Below are positions 47,213 to 55,630 of a DNA stretch of 62,243 nt, in pieces; within the stretch, counting starts at the first letter, position 1, and each line of letters starts with the position of its first letter. Made by a program: the position numbers and the translations under genes. The stretch comes from Megasphaera sp. Its GTDB lineage: Bacteria > Bacillota > Negativicutes > Veillonellales > Megasphaeraceae. The DNA is taken from the NCBI GenBank assembly GCA_022486585.1, contig JAKVKI010000010.1, positions 1 through 62,243 on the forward strand. Direction: 5' to 3'. Under the pieces are notes generated by a model. The model made no database searches and was not told the DNA's origin. It saw only the letters and a list, made by a program, of their open reading frames with translations.

Positions 47213-48598
47213 ATGGAATATCGCATAGAAAAAGACTCGATGGGTGAAGTAAAAGTACCTGCTGATAAATTATGGGGTGCCCAGACACAGCGCAGTTTTG
47301 AAAACTTTAAAATCGGCACAGAAAAGATACCGCCGGAAATGGTGACGGTCTTTGCCTATTTGAAAAAAGCCGCCGCTATGGTCAACAACGACTTAGGTGT
47401 CGTTGATACAGAACGGGCGGAGGCAATCGTTGCTGCTTGTGATGATGTGCTGGCTGGGAAATTAGCTGGGAACTTCCCCTTGTCTGTATGGATGACCGGC
47501 AGTGGTACCCAGTTCAATATGAACATGAATGAAGTCATTGCCCATCGGGCAATGGACATATTGCGTCACCAGGGCAGTGACCTCAATGTCCATCCTAATG
47601 ACCATGTCAATCATTCCCAAAGCTCTAATGATACCTTCCCGACAGGCCTTCATATTGCTGGCCTTATGCTGATTGTCAACCAGTTATTTCCAGCGATGGA
47701 TCGCCTTTATGAAGCTCTCCATGAAAAAAGTGAAGAATTCAAGAGCATCGTCAAAATCGGCCGGACGCACTTACAGGATGCGACACCATTGACACTGGGC
47801 CAGGAAGTAAGCGGCTGGGCCCGTATGATTGAACGAGATAAAGAGATGCTTACAGCAGGCATTGATTTCCTCCGCGACCTGGCTATGGGCGGCACTGCTG
47901 TCGGTACGGGCATTAACTGCCCCAAAGGCTATGATGTGAAATTCGCCGCTGCCTTATCGGCGTTGACTGGGGAAACATTCCATACAGCACCGAATAAATT
48001 CCAGTCTCTTACTAGTAAAGATGAACTCGTCGCCGTTCACGGCATGCTCAAAGCATTGGCCTGCGACCTCATGAAAATCGCCAATGATGTGCGCTGGCTG
48101 GCTTCAGGACCGCGCTGCGGCATTGGCGAACTCACCATTCCGGAAAACGAACCGGGCAGCTCTATTATGCCGTCTAAGGTGAATCCTACGCAGTGCGAAG
48201 CCGTTACGATGGTATCTGTCCAAGTTATGGGCAACGATGCGACTATAGGCTTTGCTGCCAGTCAGGGAAATTTTGAACTGAACGTGTTCATGCCAGTCAT
48301 GGCCTATAACATCATCCAGTCCATCCGTCTCCTTAGCGATGTTATGGACTCCTTCCGTAAACACTGCGTTGAAGGTATTCGTCCGAACCGCGTGAAAATT
48401 GATTTCAACCTGCACCAGTCCCTTATTTTGGTGACGGGCCTCATTCCTCTCATCGGATATGACAAGGCTTGCATCATCGCTAAAAAAGCTGCTCACGAAG
48501 GCCTGACGCTTCGTGAATCAGCTTTGGAAACAGGCTGGGTAACAGCCGATGAATTTGATGCAGCCATGGTACCAGAAAAGTTGGCAGGCATACAATGA
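47213..48598 (+). CDS. fumC: Class II fumarate hydratase
   Basis: A 461-aa homotetrameric fumarase interconverting fumarate and malate without a cluster. KVPADKLWGAQTQRSFENF, GSGTQFNMNMNEVIAHRA, HVNHSQSSNDTFPTGLHIA, GRTHLQDATPLTLGQE and the catalytic-Ser loop GSSIMPSKVNPTQCEA are present. NPTQCEA separates fumarase from aspartase (NPVIPE). ACAGGAGG precedes the ATG. Monocistronic. Confidence 0.95.
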   Translation: MEYRIEKDSMGEVKVPADKLWGAQTQRSFENFKIGTEKIPPEMVTVFAYLKKAAAMVNNDLGVVDTERAEAIVAACDDVLAGKLAGNFPLSVWMTGSGTQFNMNMNEVIAHRAMDILRHQGSDLNVHPNDHVNHSQSSNDTFPTGLHIAGLMLIVNQLFPAMDRLYEALHEKSEEFKSIVKIGRTHLQDATPLTLGQEVSGWARMIERDKEMLTAGIDFLRDLAMGGTAVGTGINCPKGYDVKFAAALSALTGETFHTAPNKFQSLTSKDELVAVHGMLKALACDLMKIANDVRWLASGPRCGIGELTIPENEPGSSIMPSKVNPTQCEAVTMVSVQVMGNDATIGFAASQGNFELNVFMPVMAYNIIQSIRLLSDVMDSFRKHCVEGIRPNRVKIDFNLHQSLILVTGLIPLIGYDKACIIAKKAAHEGLTLRESALETGWVTADEFDAAMVPEKLAGIQ

Positions 48599-48653
48599 TA
48601 TAACGGACAGGCAGCATTTTAGAAGAATAGAGTTGGCAGTAATGCCATGATGT

Positions 48654-48693
48654 GAATACGAGGCTGCTCAGGTAAAAGGGCAGTCTCGTATTC
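48654..48693 (+). other. 14-bp stem-loop between fumC and rng
   Basis: Bases 48654-48667 pair with 48680-48693 (one G-U). No T-run follows, and it lies upstream of the rng promoter. It probably marks the end of the fumC transcript. Confidence 0.55.
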
Positions 48694-48725
48694 GCATACA
48701 GAAGCTACTCATCCTTATGATTTTA

Positions 48726-48734
48726 TGGTACAAT
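48726..48734 (+). promoter_or_regulatory. Extended -10 promoter for rng
   Basis: TGGTACAAT, 36 bases before the rng start, with no convincing -35. Confidence 0.6.
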
Positions 48735-48769
48735 GTGTCATAGACGAACGTAAGGAGCCGTGAACATCC

Positions 48770-50209
48770 ATGAAAACGATTATAGGAAATATCATGCCTG
48801 AAGAAACACGCATGGCCATTGTTGAAGATGGCCGTCTCCATGATTTTGCTGTGGAACGGGATGATGAGAACCATATTGTCAATCACATCTATAAAGGAAC
48901 GATCCAAAATATATTGCCGGCTCTGCAGGCGGCATTTGTGAATATAGGCCGCAGGAAAAATGCATTTCTCTATATGGGTGATATTTTCCCGCGGGCTGCT
49001 ACAAAGGAACAGATCCAGCAGACACACATATCTGTAGGTCAAAGTATACTCGTACAAATTGTCAAAGAAGAACAGGGCACTAAAGGCTCAAAAGTAACGG
49101 CCAATATCAGCCTGGCCGGCAGATATGTCGTTCTCATGCCGACGGTGGACTATATTGGTGTCTCTAAAAAAATCCGTGACGAACAAGAACGGGACCGCCT
49201 GCGGTGCATTGCCGGCACAGTTACGCTGCAGGGCATGGGGCTTATCATCCGAACTGTCGCTAAAGGTGTCAGTGAAGAAGCACTGTTGGCCGATATCCAG
49301 TATCTCCTGGGCACCTGGGACAGCATCCAGCAGCGCTATAAACTGGCCAAGAAACCGAAGCTCCTTTATCGCGAGGCGGACCTGGTCATGCGCATGGTCC
49401 GCGACCACATGACGCCTGATGTAAAGAAAATCGTCGTCGATGATAAAGATGCCTACGACCGGCTCTGCCAGATTTGCTGTGGCAGCCAATGGGACCATAA
49501 ATTGGAACTGTATGCAGGGACGCAGCCTATTTTTGAGACCTATCAAATTGAAGACGAGTTGCGCCAGCTCATGGCTCGACAAGTGCCGCTGCCCTCAGGC
49601 GGGAATCTTATTTTCGACCACGCTGAAGCATTGACGGTCATTGATGTAAACAGTAGTAAATATACAGGAAATGGTACCTTGCAGGATACGATTTTCCATG
49701 TCAATAAAGAAGCAGCCATAGAGATCGCCCGCCAGCTTCGGCTTCGTGATATTGGCGGCATTATTATCATCGATTTTATCGATATGGCACAGCCTATCAA
49801 TCGTGATGAAATATTGCAGATACTGGAAAGGGAAACAGCTGCCGACAGCAGTAAAGTCCGTATCCTCGGCATGACTGCGCTGAACCTGGTAGAAATCACC
49901 CGCAAGAAATCTCGTCAGGGCATTCATCAGGTGGAATTCAGCCCTTGTAATGTCTGCGGCGGTTCAGGATATCTGTATTCGGCTGAAACCGTAGCTATCC
50001 AAATCATTCGCCGCCTGCGCTATATGGTACACGTACGCCATATCAAAGGGGATATTCTCATTAGTGCCCATCCTGATGTGTTGGATATTTTTCAAGATAA
50101 AAAACGCCGCGAATCTTTAGAAGGAGAATTTTGTCGCAGTCTCCATTTTGAAGATACACATCACCCTAATCGTGAAGTATTCTCCATCCTGTCATACACT
50201 GGAGAATAA
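48770..50209 (+). CDS. rng: Ribonuclease G / E family endoribonuclease
   Basis: A 479-aa single-strand endonuclease for rRNA and mRNA processing. The N-terminal S1 domain (NHIYKGTIQNILPALQAAFVNIGRRKNAFLYMGD), the 5'-sensor, the DNase I-like catalytic core (LTVIDVNSSKYTG, IIIIDFIDM with two metal-binding Asp) and the zinc link CNVCGGSGY are intact. No long disordered degradosome scaffold follows, so it is RNase G-like in size. The AAGGAG at 48751-48756 is 13 bases from the ATG, longer than usual. Confidence 0.95.
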   Translation: MKTIIGNIMPEETRMAIVEDGRLHDFAVERDDENHIVNHIYKGTIQNILPALQAAFVNIGRRKNAFLYMGDIFPRAATKEQIQQTHISVGQSILVQIVKEEQGTKGSKVTANISLAGRYVVLMPTVDYIGVSKKIRDEQERDRLRCIAGTVTLQGMGLIIRTVAKGVSEEALLADIQYLLGTWDSIQQRYKLAKKPKLLYREADLVMRMVRDHMTPDVKKIVVDDKDAYDRLCQICCGSQWDHKLELYAGTQPIFETYQIEDELRQLMARQVPLPSGGNLIFDHAEALTVIDVNSSKYTGNGTLQDTIFHVNKEAAIEIARQLRLRDIGGIIIIDFIDMAQPINRDEILQILERETAADSSKVRILGMTALNLVEITRKKSRQGIHQVEFSPCNVCGGSGYLYSAETVAIQIIRRLRYMVHVRHIKGDILISAHPDVLDIFQDKKRRESLEGEFCRSLHFEDTHHPNREVFSILSYTGE

Positions 50210-50236
50210 ACGTCAGAAACAAAGGAGATAGTCGTC

Positions 50237-51511
50237 ATGATGTTGCGAATGATGAAATCAATCGTCGTATCACTGGTCGCAATCTGTTTAGCATTTCCTG
50301 TGTTTGCCAATTCGGAACAAGATTTCCTCAAAGCTCGTACGGAATACCTGTGCTCCTGGATGGCTTTGTCGTCATATCAGGATAAATTAGGTGATCTGGC
50401 ACGAGATGAATTAGCACAACGGGGCTGGACTATTGTACAGCAAGTCAATAAAACAGCAGATGCCGAAGCTAAATTTAACGTTGCTACTAAGACCGATGAA
50501 GATAACGGGCAGACAACGACACTTGTATCCGTAGCTGGTACGTCAAGTCTAGCCGATGTCAAATCAGACATACGTCTCCGTACGGTGCCGTTCCATGAAC
50601 AGGGCAGCGACGATATGAAAGTCCATGGCGGATTCAATACGTATGCGAATACACTCCTCGATAGTCCTTATGACAAGGGGACGGTGCGCAGTATGTTACA
50701 GCGTACGGCTGTCAATAACCAACAACCTGTTATTTTTACAGGGCACAGTTTAGGTGGTGCCGTAGCAGCACTTTTAGGCGCTCGCTTAGTCGATGATCGG
50801 GGACAACACGTCCATGTCGTGACCTTTGGAGCTCCGGCTGTAGGGAACCAGGCCTTTGACGAAGCGTATAGTAATGCCATGCATTTAGATCGCGTTGTCA
50901 TAGCAGGGGATCCTGTGAAAAATATTCTCCAAGATATATCCGGTTCATACAAACAATTTGGTAATGAAACGAAATGGCACGAAGACGAAAGTCTCGACCA
51001 TTTCCAGCATAAGATGATCGTTTATACCGATGCGGCACTGCGCAACTACTATGATGCTAAAGAACGGTATGAAAATGAACTGGGGCGTGAACTCATCGAG
51101 CGGACTGGGGCTATACGAACAGTGAACCTCTTTGTGGTGCCGCCGGAATTCGATTTGGATGAAGATATTGCTGGTGATCAGCGATATATGGAATTGGCCT
51201 CTAATGATTACTTACACGACTACTGGCATGGTCTCGTATTCAGCCGTCAAGACACACGGTCGCTCAATGAAGTGTGTGCGCAAGCGAAGAAGGCCGGTTG
51301 CCAGTATATCCTCGTGCGACGGTTCATTGGACGGAAAATAAAAGATGCTCGGTATACGTTTCGTATGAATTTACAAGAAGAAATATATGATACACAAGGA
51401 CGGATCATTTCAGCACAGCAATACACAACTCATACAGAGGCCATGACGCCTATTGAAGCGACGTTGTATCTTACGAGTTTAGGACAAAAAAAGAGAGTAT
51501 TAGTACAATAA
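50237..51511 (+). CDS. Secreted class 3 lipase-like hydrolase
   Basis: A 424-aa alpha/beta hydrolase with a signal peptide (SIVVSLVAICLAFPVFAN). VHGGFNTYAN near residue 130 and the nucleophile elbow FTGHSLGGAVAALLGARL (Ser171) are Lipase_3 signatures; VVIAGDPVKNI likely holds the acid and a His follows near HFQHKM. The last ~160 residues are not recognised. Substrate unknown; acting in the periplasm or at the outer membrane. It follows rng by 27 bases and may be read with it. Confidence 0.85.
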   Translation: MMLRMMKSIVVSLVAICLAFPVFANSEQDFLKARTEYLCSWMALSSYQDKLGDLARDELAQRGWTIVQQVNKTADAEAKFNVATKTDEDNGQTTTLVSVAGTSSLADVKSDIRLRTVPFHEQGSDDMKVHGGFNTYANTLLDSPYDKGTVRSMLQRTAVNNQQPVIFTGHSLGGAVAALLGARLVDDRGQHVHVVTFGAPAVGNQAFDEAYSNAMHLDRVVIAGDPVKNILQDISGSYKQFGNETKWHEDESLDHFQHKMIVYTDAALRNYYDAKERYENELGRELIERTGAIRTVNLFVVPPEFDLDEDIAGDQRYMELASNDYLHDYWHGLVFSRQDTRSLNEVCAQAKKAGCQYILVRRFIGRKIKDARYTFRMNLQEEIYDTQGRIISAQQYTTHTEAMTPIEATLYLTSLGQKKRVLVQ

Positions 51512-51534
51512 GCAGGCATCGTCAGTCATAGTGG

Positions 51535-51601
51535 TGCGTACATACAAAAAAAGGCAGTTACAGATAAATTTTCTGTAACTGCCTTTTTTTGTATGTACGC
51601 A
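51535..51601. terminator. Very long perfect hairpin between convergent genes
   Basis: Bases 51535-51563 are perfectly complementary to 51573-51601: 29 bp without a mismatch around a 9-nt loop. It contains a seven-A/seven-T block, so it can end transcription in both directions, from the lipase gene and from the SIMPL gene. The stem is much longer than termination needs. Confidence 0.9.
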
Positions 51602-51612
51602 AGAATATTGAT

Positions 51613-52332
51613 TTAGTCGATATAGAAAGTCATGCGGATAGATTCACTCATCGTGTTTGTTCCCGTTTCGATAGGAGCAGAATCAGCTATCATCTTCGAA
51701 GACATACGCATTGCATTCATGGTGTAACTCCGTTCATAACTAGGGGAGTTACCGGTAATATTGATTTCCTTGACGCGACCTAAGGTAGCGCCGGCAGCTG
51801 TTGCCGCTGATGCTGCTTCGCGGCGTCCATTGGCGATGGCTTCTTTGATCAAGTTATCGCGAATCTGATCGGCATGTTCCGTTGCGAAACGAATACCTTG
51901 GATCGTATTGGCACCGGAATTGCTGGCTTTAGAAATGATGCGTGATACCATGTCTAAATCCGTGATTTTGATTTGCAAATTGTTCGTGACCGTATAGGAC
52001 ACGATTTTGTTGCGGCCATTCGTATCGTAGTTAGGTGATATGTTGAAATTAGTCGTTTTCATATCTGTCTTAGCAATCCCCATAGACTGAATAGCACTCG
52101 TGACTTGGTTCATGACAGTGTTGTTTTTGGAACGGGCTTGCTGTGCATCTGTATCGGTAGATTCCATACCAATAGTAATGTATGCCGTATCTGGCGCGAC
52201 TTCCTGTTGTGCATAGCCTGTGACATTGATGACGCCCGGCTCTGGTGTTGCAGCAAAAGCTGGTGTCACAAACAGAACCGACGAAGCGATGACGGCAGCG
52301 GCAACCAGTTTTTTCAGTGATGTGTGTTTCAT
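51613..52332 (-). CDS. SIMPL-domain (DUF541) periplasmic protein
   Basis: A 239-aa exported protein. The signal peptide is KLVAAAVIASSVLFVTPAFA. The mature protein has GYAQQEVAPDTAYITIGMEST, VMNQVTSAIQSMGIAKTDMKTTNFNISPNY and RAISKASNSGANTIQGIRFA-like strands of the SIMPL/YggE fold. The family is tied to oxidative or envelope stress, with no defined activity. ATG 52332 is spaced from AAGGAGG; the GTG at 52344 overlaps the site. Confidence 0.9.
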   Translation of the reverse strand: MKHTSLKKLVAAAVIASSVLFVTPAFAATPEPGVINVTGYAQQEVAPDTAYITIGMESTDTDAQQARSKNNTVMNQVTSAIQSMGIAKTDMKTTNFNISPNYDTNGRNKIVSYTVTNNLQIKITDLDMVSRIISKASNSGANTIQGIRFATEHADQIRDNLIKEAIANGRREAASAATAAGATLGRVKEINITGNSPSYERSYTMNAMRMSSKMIADSAPIETGTNTMSESIRMTFYID

Positions 52333-52371
52333 ATGTAATGGCACCTCCTTATGTGCATATATTGCAACGCT

Positions 52372-52380
52372 ATTATACCA
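52372..52380 (-). promoter_or_regulatory. Extended -10 promoter for the SIMPL gene
   Basis: TGGTATAAT on the minus strand, 40 bases before the start codon. The same nonamer stands before ppaC, gatC and the desulfidase gene. Confidence 0.65.
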
Positions 52381-52486
52381 TATTGAATAGAAACAAACCA
52401 GTCAGCAAAAGGGGGGCCTTGGGGGGATGTAGATGAAGGAAGGGCGGGAGATAAATTCAATACCTTCTTCCATTCGATATGAGTGA

Positions 52487-52560
52487 ATGATATATGTATG
52501 TCATTTATTATGATATAGTTATATCATAATATTAAAAATAAAATGATATAACTATTGCAT
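52487..52560. promoter_or_regulatory. Three tandem 18-bp palindromic operators of the gluconate operon
   Basis: Sites at 52487-52504, 52510-52527 and 52543-52560 fit ATGATATA-N2-TATATCAT. The central copy is perfect and extends to a 12-bp inverted repeat (52506-52517 with 52520-52531). The first has one mismatch in the right arm; the third has two and covers the -35 hexamer. They probably bind the RpiR-family regulator encoded at the end of the operon. Confidence 0.7.
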
Positions 52561-52583
52561 TTAAAAAATAGAACAGGTATAAT
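52555..52583 (+). promoter_or_regulatory. Promoter of the gluconate operon
   Basis: TTGCAT (52555-52560) and TATAAT (52578-52583) are 17 bp apart. The -35 lies within the third operator, so binding there would block RNA polymerase. Confidence 0.85.
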
Positions 52584-52643
52584 AAACTCATCAAAAGAAA
52601 GTTAACAAAGAAGTATGGCAATTATAGAAAGGATGGATATACG

Positions 52644-54191
52644 ATGACAATGGATTCTGCAAACCAAGAAGTATGGATTGGCGTCGATGTCGGCACTACA
52701 GGTGTACGAGCTATCGCGTATACAGCAAAGGGGACGAATGTGTGTTCTGCCGAAGCCTTTTACCCGCTGCTGACGCCGCATCCAGATTGGGCCGAAGAAA
52801 ACCCTCTTCAAATATATGAAGCGATTGAAGAGGTCGTACGTAAGACTGCCGTGCAGCTCCGTTATAAGAATAAAAAATTAGCAGGATTAGCTCTGAGTAC
52901 GGTCATGCACAGTTTTGCCGGTCTTGATGAACACAAAGAACCCCTGATGGATATGCAGACTTGGGCAGACAGTCGCAGTGCTGCTATTGTCCGGGAAATG
53001 AAGCAAGACCCGCAACAGTGTCAAGACTTCTATGAACGGACAGGGTGTCCCATTCATGCCTGCTATCCTTTAGCAAAAATTATTTGGCTTCGCCGCAATC
53101 AGCCAGAACTGTTCAAACAGATGACCTATGTAGGATCACTTAAAGACTATATTTTTTATAATCTTACAGATGAATGGGTCATTGATAAATCGGCAGCTAG
53201 TACAAGCGGTATGTATAATGAGCACACCTTAGAATGGGATGAGGATATTCTTGCGTATGTGGGCATATCCAGACGCTATATGCCACCTGTAGTATCTACG
53301 ACGTACAGTCACAGTATTACTGATACGGCGGCAGCGTCTATGGGACTGCCAACAGGTCTTCCTGTAGTCATCGGTGCGACAGATGGTGTCTTAGTCAATG
53401 TCGGTATCGGAGCTGTTCGTCCAGGTCAGCTCAGTGCTACCATCGGCACCAGCGGTGCTTTGCGTATGCTGACAGCCAGACCGAAAACGGATCCGGCTAT
53501 GCGTACTTGGTGTTATAACCTGACAGATGATATGTGGGTGGCCGGTGGTGCTATCAATAATGGCGGTATGATCTTACGCTGGGTCCGTGATAAGATTTGT
53601 CATTATGGCGGCAGTGCGTTGGAGACTCTCGACATTGATCCGTATGATCTGATGACCATGAAAGCCGAACATATCGATGCTGGTTCAGACGGACTCATTT
53701 GTTTGCCGTATTTTACAGGTGAACGGGCACCGTACTGGAATTCAGAATTGAGAGGGATGTTCTTCGGATTCTCGCTGAATCACAGCCGGTCTCATATGAT
53801 TCGTGCAGTAATGGAAGGAATTTGCTATAGCTTGAACAGTGTCATGGCAGCGCTGAAAGAGTTTGGTGACATTAAAGATATCCGTGTCAGCGGCAGTTTC
53901 ACCAAATCGAAAGTATGGTTACAAATTCTTGCTGATGTCCTCGACCAGGAAATCACATTGCCTGATAACAGTGAAGGTGCTGCTTTTGGAGCGGCTGTGC
54001 TGGGATTTATTTCCAGCGGTCGCCTGACATCTATTGCTGATACGGCGGATCTGGTCCATCCCAAGAAAATCTATGTACCTGACCCGAATAATGCGGTCGT
54101 ATATACGCAACTGTATGATATTTTTGTACGGCTTTATGATCATTTACAGCAAGAATTTGCTGATATTGCAGCGTATCAGAAAAAGATATAG
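52644..54191 (+). CDS. gntK: Gluconokinase (FGGY family)
   Basis: A 515-aa sugar kinase phosphorylating gluconate to 6-phosphogluconate. WIGVDVGTTGVRAIAYTAKG is the phosphate-1 loop; STVMHSFAGLDEHKEPLMDMQTWADSRS, GATDGVLVNVGIGAV, IGTSGALRM and LPYFTGERAPYWNSELRGMFFG are typical of FGGY gluconate kinases, distinct from the small P-loop GntK of E. coli. Neighbouring gnd and gntP confirm the substrate. The AAAGGATGG site precedes ATG 52644. Confidence 0.93.
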   Translation: MTMDSANQEVWIGVDVGTTGVRAIAYTAKGTNVCSAEAFYPLLTPHPDWAEENPLQIYEAIEEVVRKTAVQLRYKNKKLAGLALSTVMHSFAGLDEHKEPLMDMQTWADSRSAAIVREMKQDPQQCQDFYERTGCPIHACYPLAKIIWLRRNQPELFKQMTYVGSLKDYIFYNLTDEWVIDKSAASTSGMYNEHTLEWDEDILAYVGISRRYMPPVVSTTYSHSITDTAAASMGLPTGLPVVIGATDGVLVNVGIGAVRPGQLSATIGTSGALRMLTARPKTDPAMRTWCYNLTDDMWVAGGAINNGGMILRWVRDKICHYGGSALETLDIDPYDLMTMKAEHIDAGSDGLICLPYFTGERAPYWNSELRGMFFGFSLNHSRSHMIRAVMEGICYSLNSVMAALKEFGDIKDIRVSGSFTKSKVWLQILADVLDQEITLPDNSEGAAFGAAVLGFISSGRLTSIADTADLVHPKKIYVPDPNNAVVYTQLYDIFVRLYDHLQQEFADIAAYQKKI

Positions 54192-54203
54192 GAGGGAAAC
54201 AAC

Positions 54204-55616
54204 ATGGTATTACATCATATCGGTGTCATTGGCATGGCCGTTATGGGCAGCAACCTGGCTCTTAACATGGCTGACCATGGATTTTATGTCAGTGCCTATA
54301 ATTACACGCCTGACTTGACGAAACAATTTGTGACTGAACGGCCTCATGAAAATATTACAGGATATTATGATATCAATGAATTTATAGCTTCTCTGGAAAA
54401 ACCCCGTAAAATCATGCTTATGATCATGGCCGGGACCCCTGTGGACAGCATGATAGAGACCTTGCTGCCGTTGCTGGATGAAGGCGATATCATCATTGAT
54501 GGCGGTAACTCGTATTTTGGTGATACCCGGCGTCGTTGTGAGCGCTGCCAAACAGCAGGTATCCATTTCTATGGGATGGGCATATCTGGTGGTGAAGAAG
54601 GAGCCAGACGAGGACCAGCAATCATGCCTGGCGGTAATAAAGATACCTATGCCGAAATCCAGCCTGTTTATGAAGCAATCGCGGCTAAAGCTGCTGACGG
54701 CAAGCCTTGTTGTGCCTATATGGGGACAGATGGAGCCGGTCATTACGTAAAGATGGTACACAACGGTATCGAATATGCAGATATGCAGCTTATTGCCGAA
54801 GCGTATTTGCTTCTCAAGTACGTAGGCGGTTACAGCAACACTGATATTTCTAATATTTTCCATAACTGGAATCAGGGAGAACTGCAGAGCTTCCTCATCG
54901 GCATTGCTGCTGATGTTTTTGCTGAAAATGATCCAGCTGGCGGTCAAGTCATCGATTATATTGTCGATGCTGCCGGACAGAAGGGTACCGGTCGCTGGAC
55001 GAGTATTGAAGCGATGAAGCAAGGCGTCGACATATCGATGATCACAGCGGCCTGTAACAGTCGCGTCATGTCTAATTTAACAGGGCGTACGCAAGCACAG
55101 CAGCGTATTCAGCGGCCCGTTGAGCAGCAACGACAAGGGGCGGACTTCATTGAAGCAGTCCGACAAAGTTTATACCTTGGCAAAATCGTTGCCTACGCCC
55201 AGGGATTTTCACTCTATCGCAGCGCCTCTGAAGCGTATGATTGGCATCTCGACTACGGTAGTATTGCGACGATCTTTCGGGCAGGCTGCATCATTCAAGC
55301 CGACTTCCTCAATAAAATAACGGCAGCCTATAAGAAAAATCCTGCCTTGGATAATCTCCTCTTCGACGACTTTTTCCTTAATAAAATAAATGTAAATCAA
55401 GATAGTCTGCGCCGTATGCTTTGTTTAGCCATTAGTGAGGGAATACCTGTACCAGCCTTCGCTGCAGCTATGGAGTATATAGATGCGTACAGTAGTCCCT
55501 GTGTCGGTGCCAATCTGATCCAAGCGTTGCGTGATGATTTCGGTGCTCATACATTTCAGCGGATTGATAAAAAAGGTATTTTCCATCATCAGTGGAATCA
55601 TCATTATTCTAAATAA
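54204..55616 (+). CDS. gnd: 6-phosphogluconate dehydrogenase, decarboxylating
   Basis: A 470-aa NADP-dependent enzyme giving ribulose 5-phosphate and CO2. The Rossmann start is HIGVIGMAVMGSNLALNMADHGF; IIDGGNSYFGDTRRR, GMGISGGEEGARRGPAIMPGG, the catalytic Lys in GHYVKMVHNGIEYADMQLIAEAY and GTGRWTSIEAMKQGV are canonical. The full C-terminal tail is present. It follows gntK by 12 bases behind GGAGGG. Confidence 0.95.
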   Translation: MVLHHIGVIGMAVMGSNLALNMADHGFYVSAYNYTPDLTKQFVTERPHENITGYYDINEFIASLEKPRKIMLMIMAGTPVDSMIETLLPLLDEGDIIIDGGNSYFGDTRRRCERCQTAGIHFYGMGISGGEEGARRGPAIMPGGNKDTYAEIQPVYEAIAAKAADGKPCCAYMGTDGAGHYVKMVHNGIEYADMQLIAEAYLLLKYVGGYSNTDISNIFHNWNQGELQSFLIGIAADVFAENDPAGGQVIDYIVDAAGQKGTGRWTSIEAMKQGVDISMITAACNSRVMSNLTGRTQAQQRIQRPVEQQRQGADFIEAVRQSLYLGKIVAYAQGFSLYRSASEAYDWHLDYGSIATIFRAGCIIQADFLNKITAAYKKNPALDNLLFDDFFLNKINVNQDSLRRMLCLAISEGIPVPAFAAAMEYIDAYSSPCVGANLIQALRDDFGAHTFQRIDKKGIFHHQWNHHYSK

Positions 55617-55630
55617 GGGGGAACATCAAT

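Noticed and set aside
54210-55022. A 270-codon minus-strand frame inside gnd
   Set aside because: It is antisense to a fully conserved 6-phosphogluconate dehydrogenase, has no ribosome site and its protein resembles nothing recognisable.
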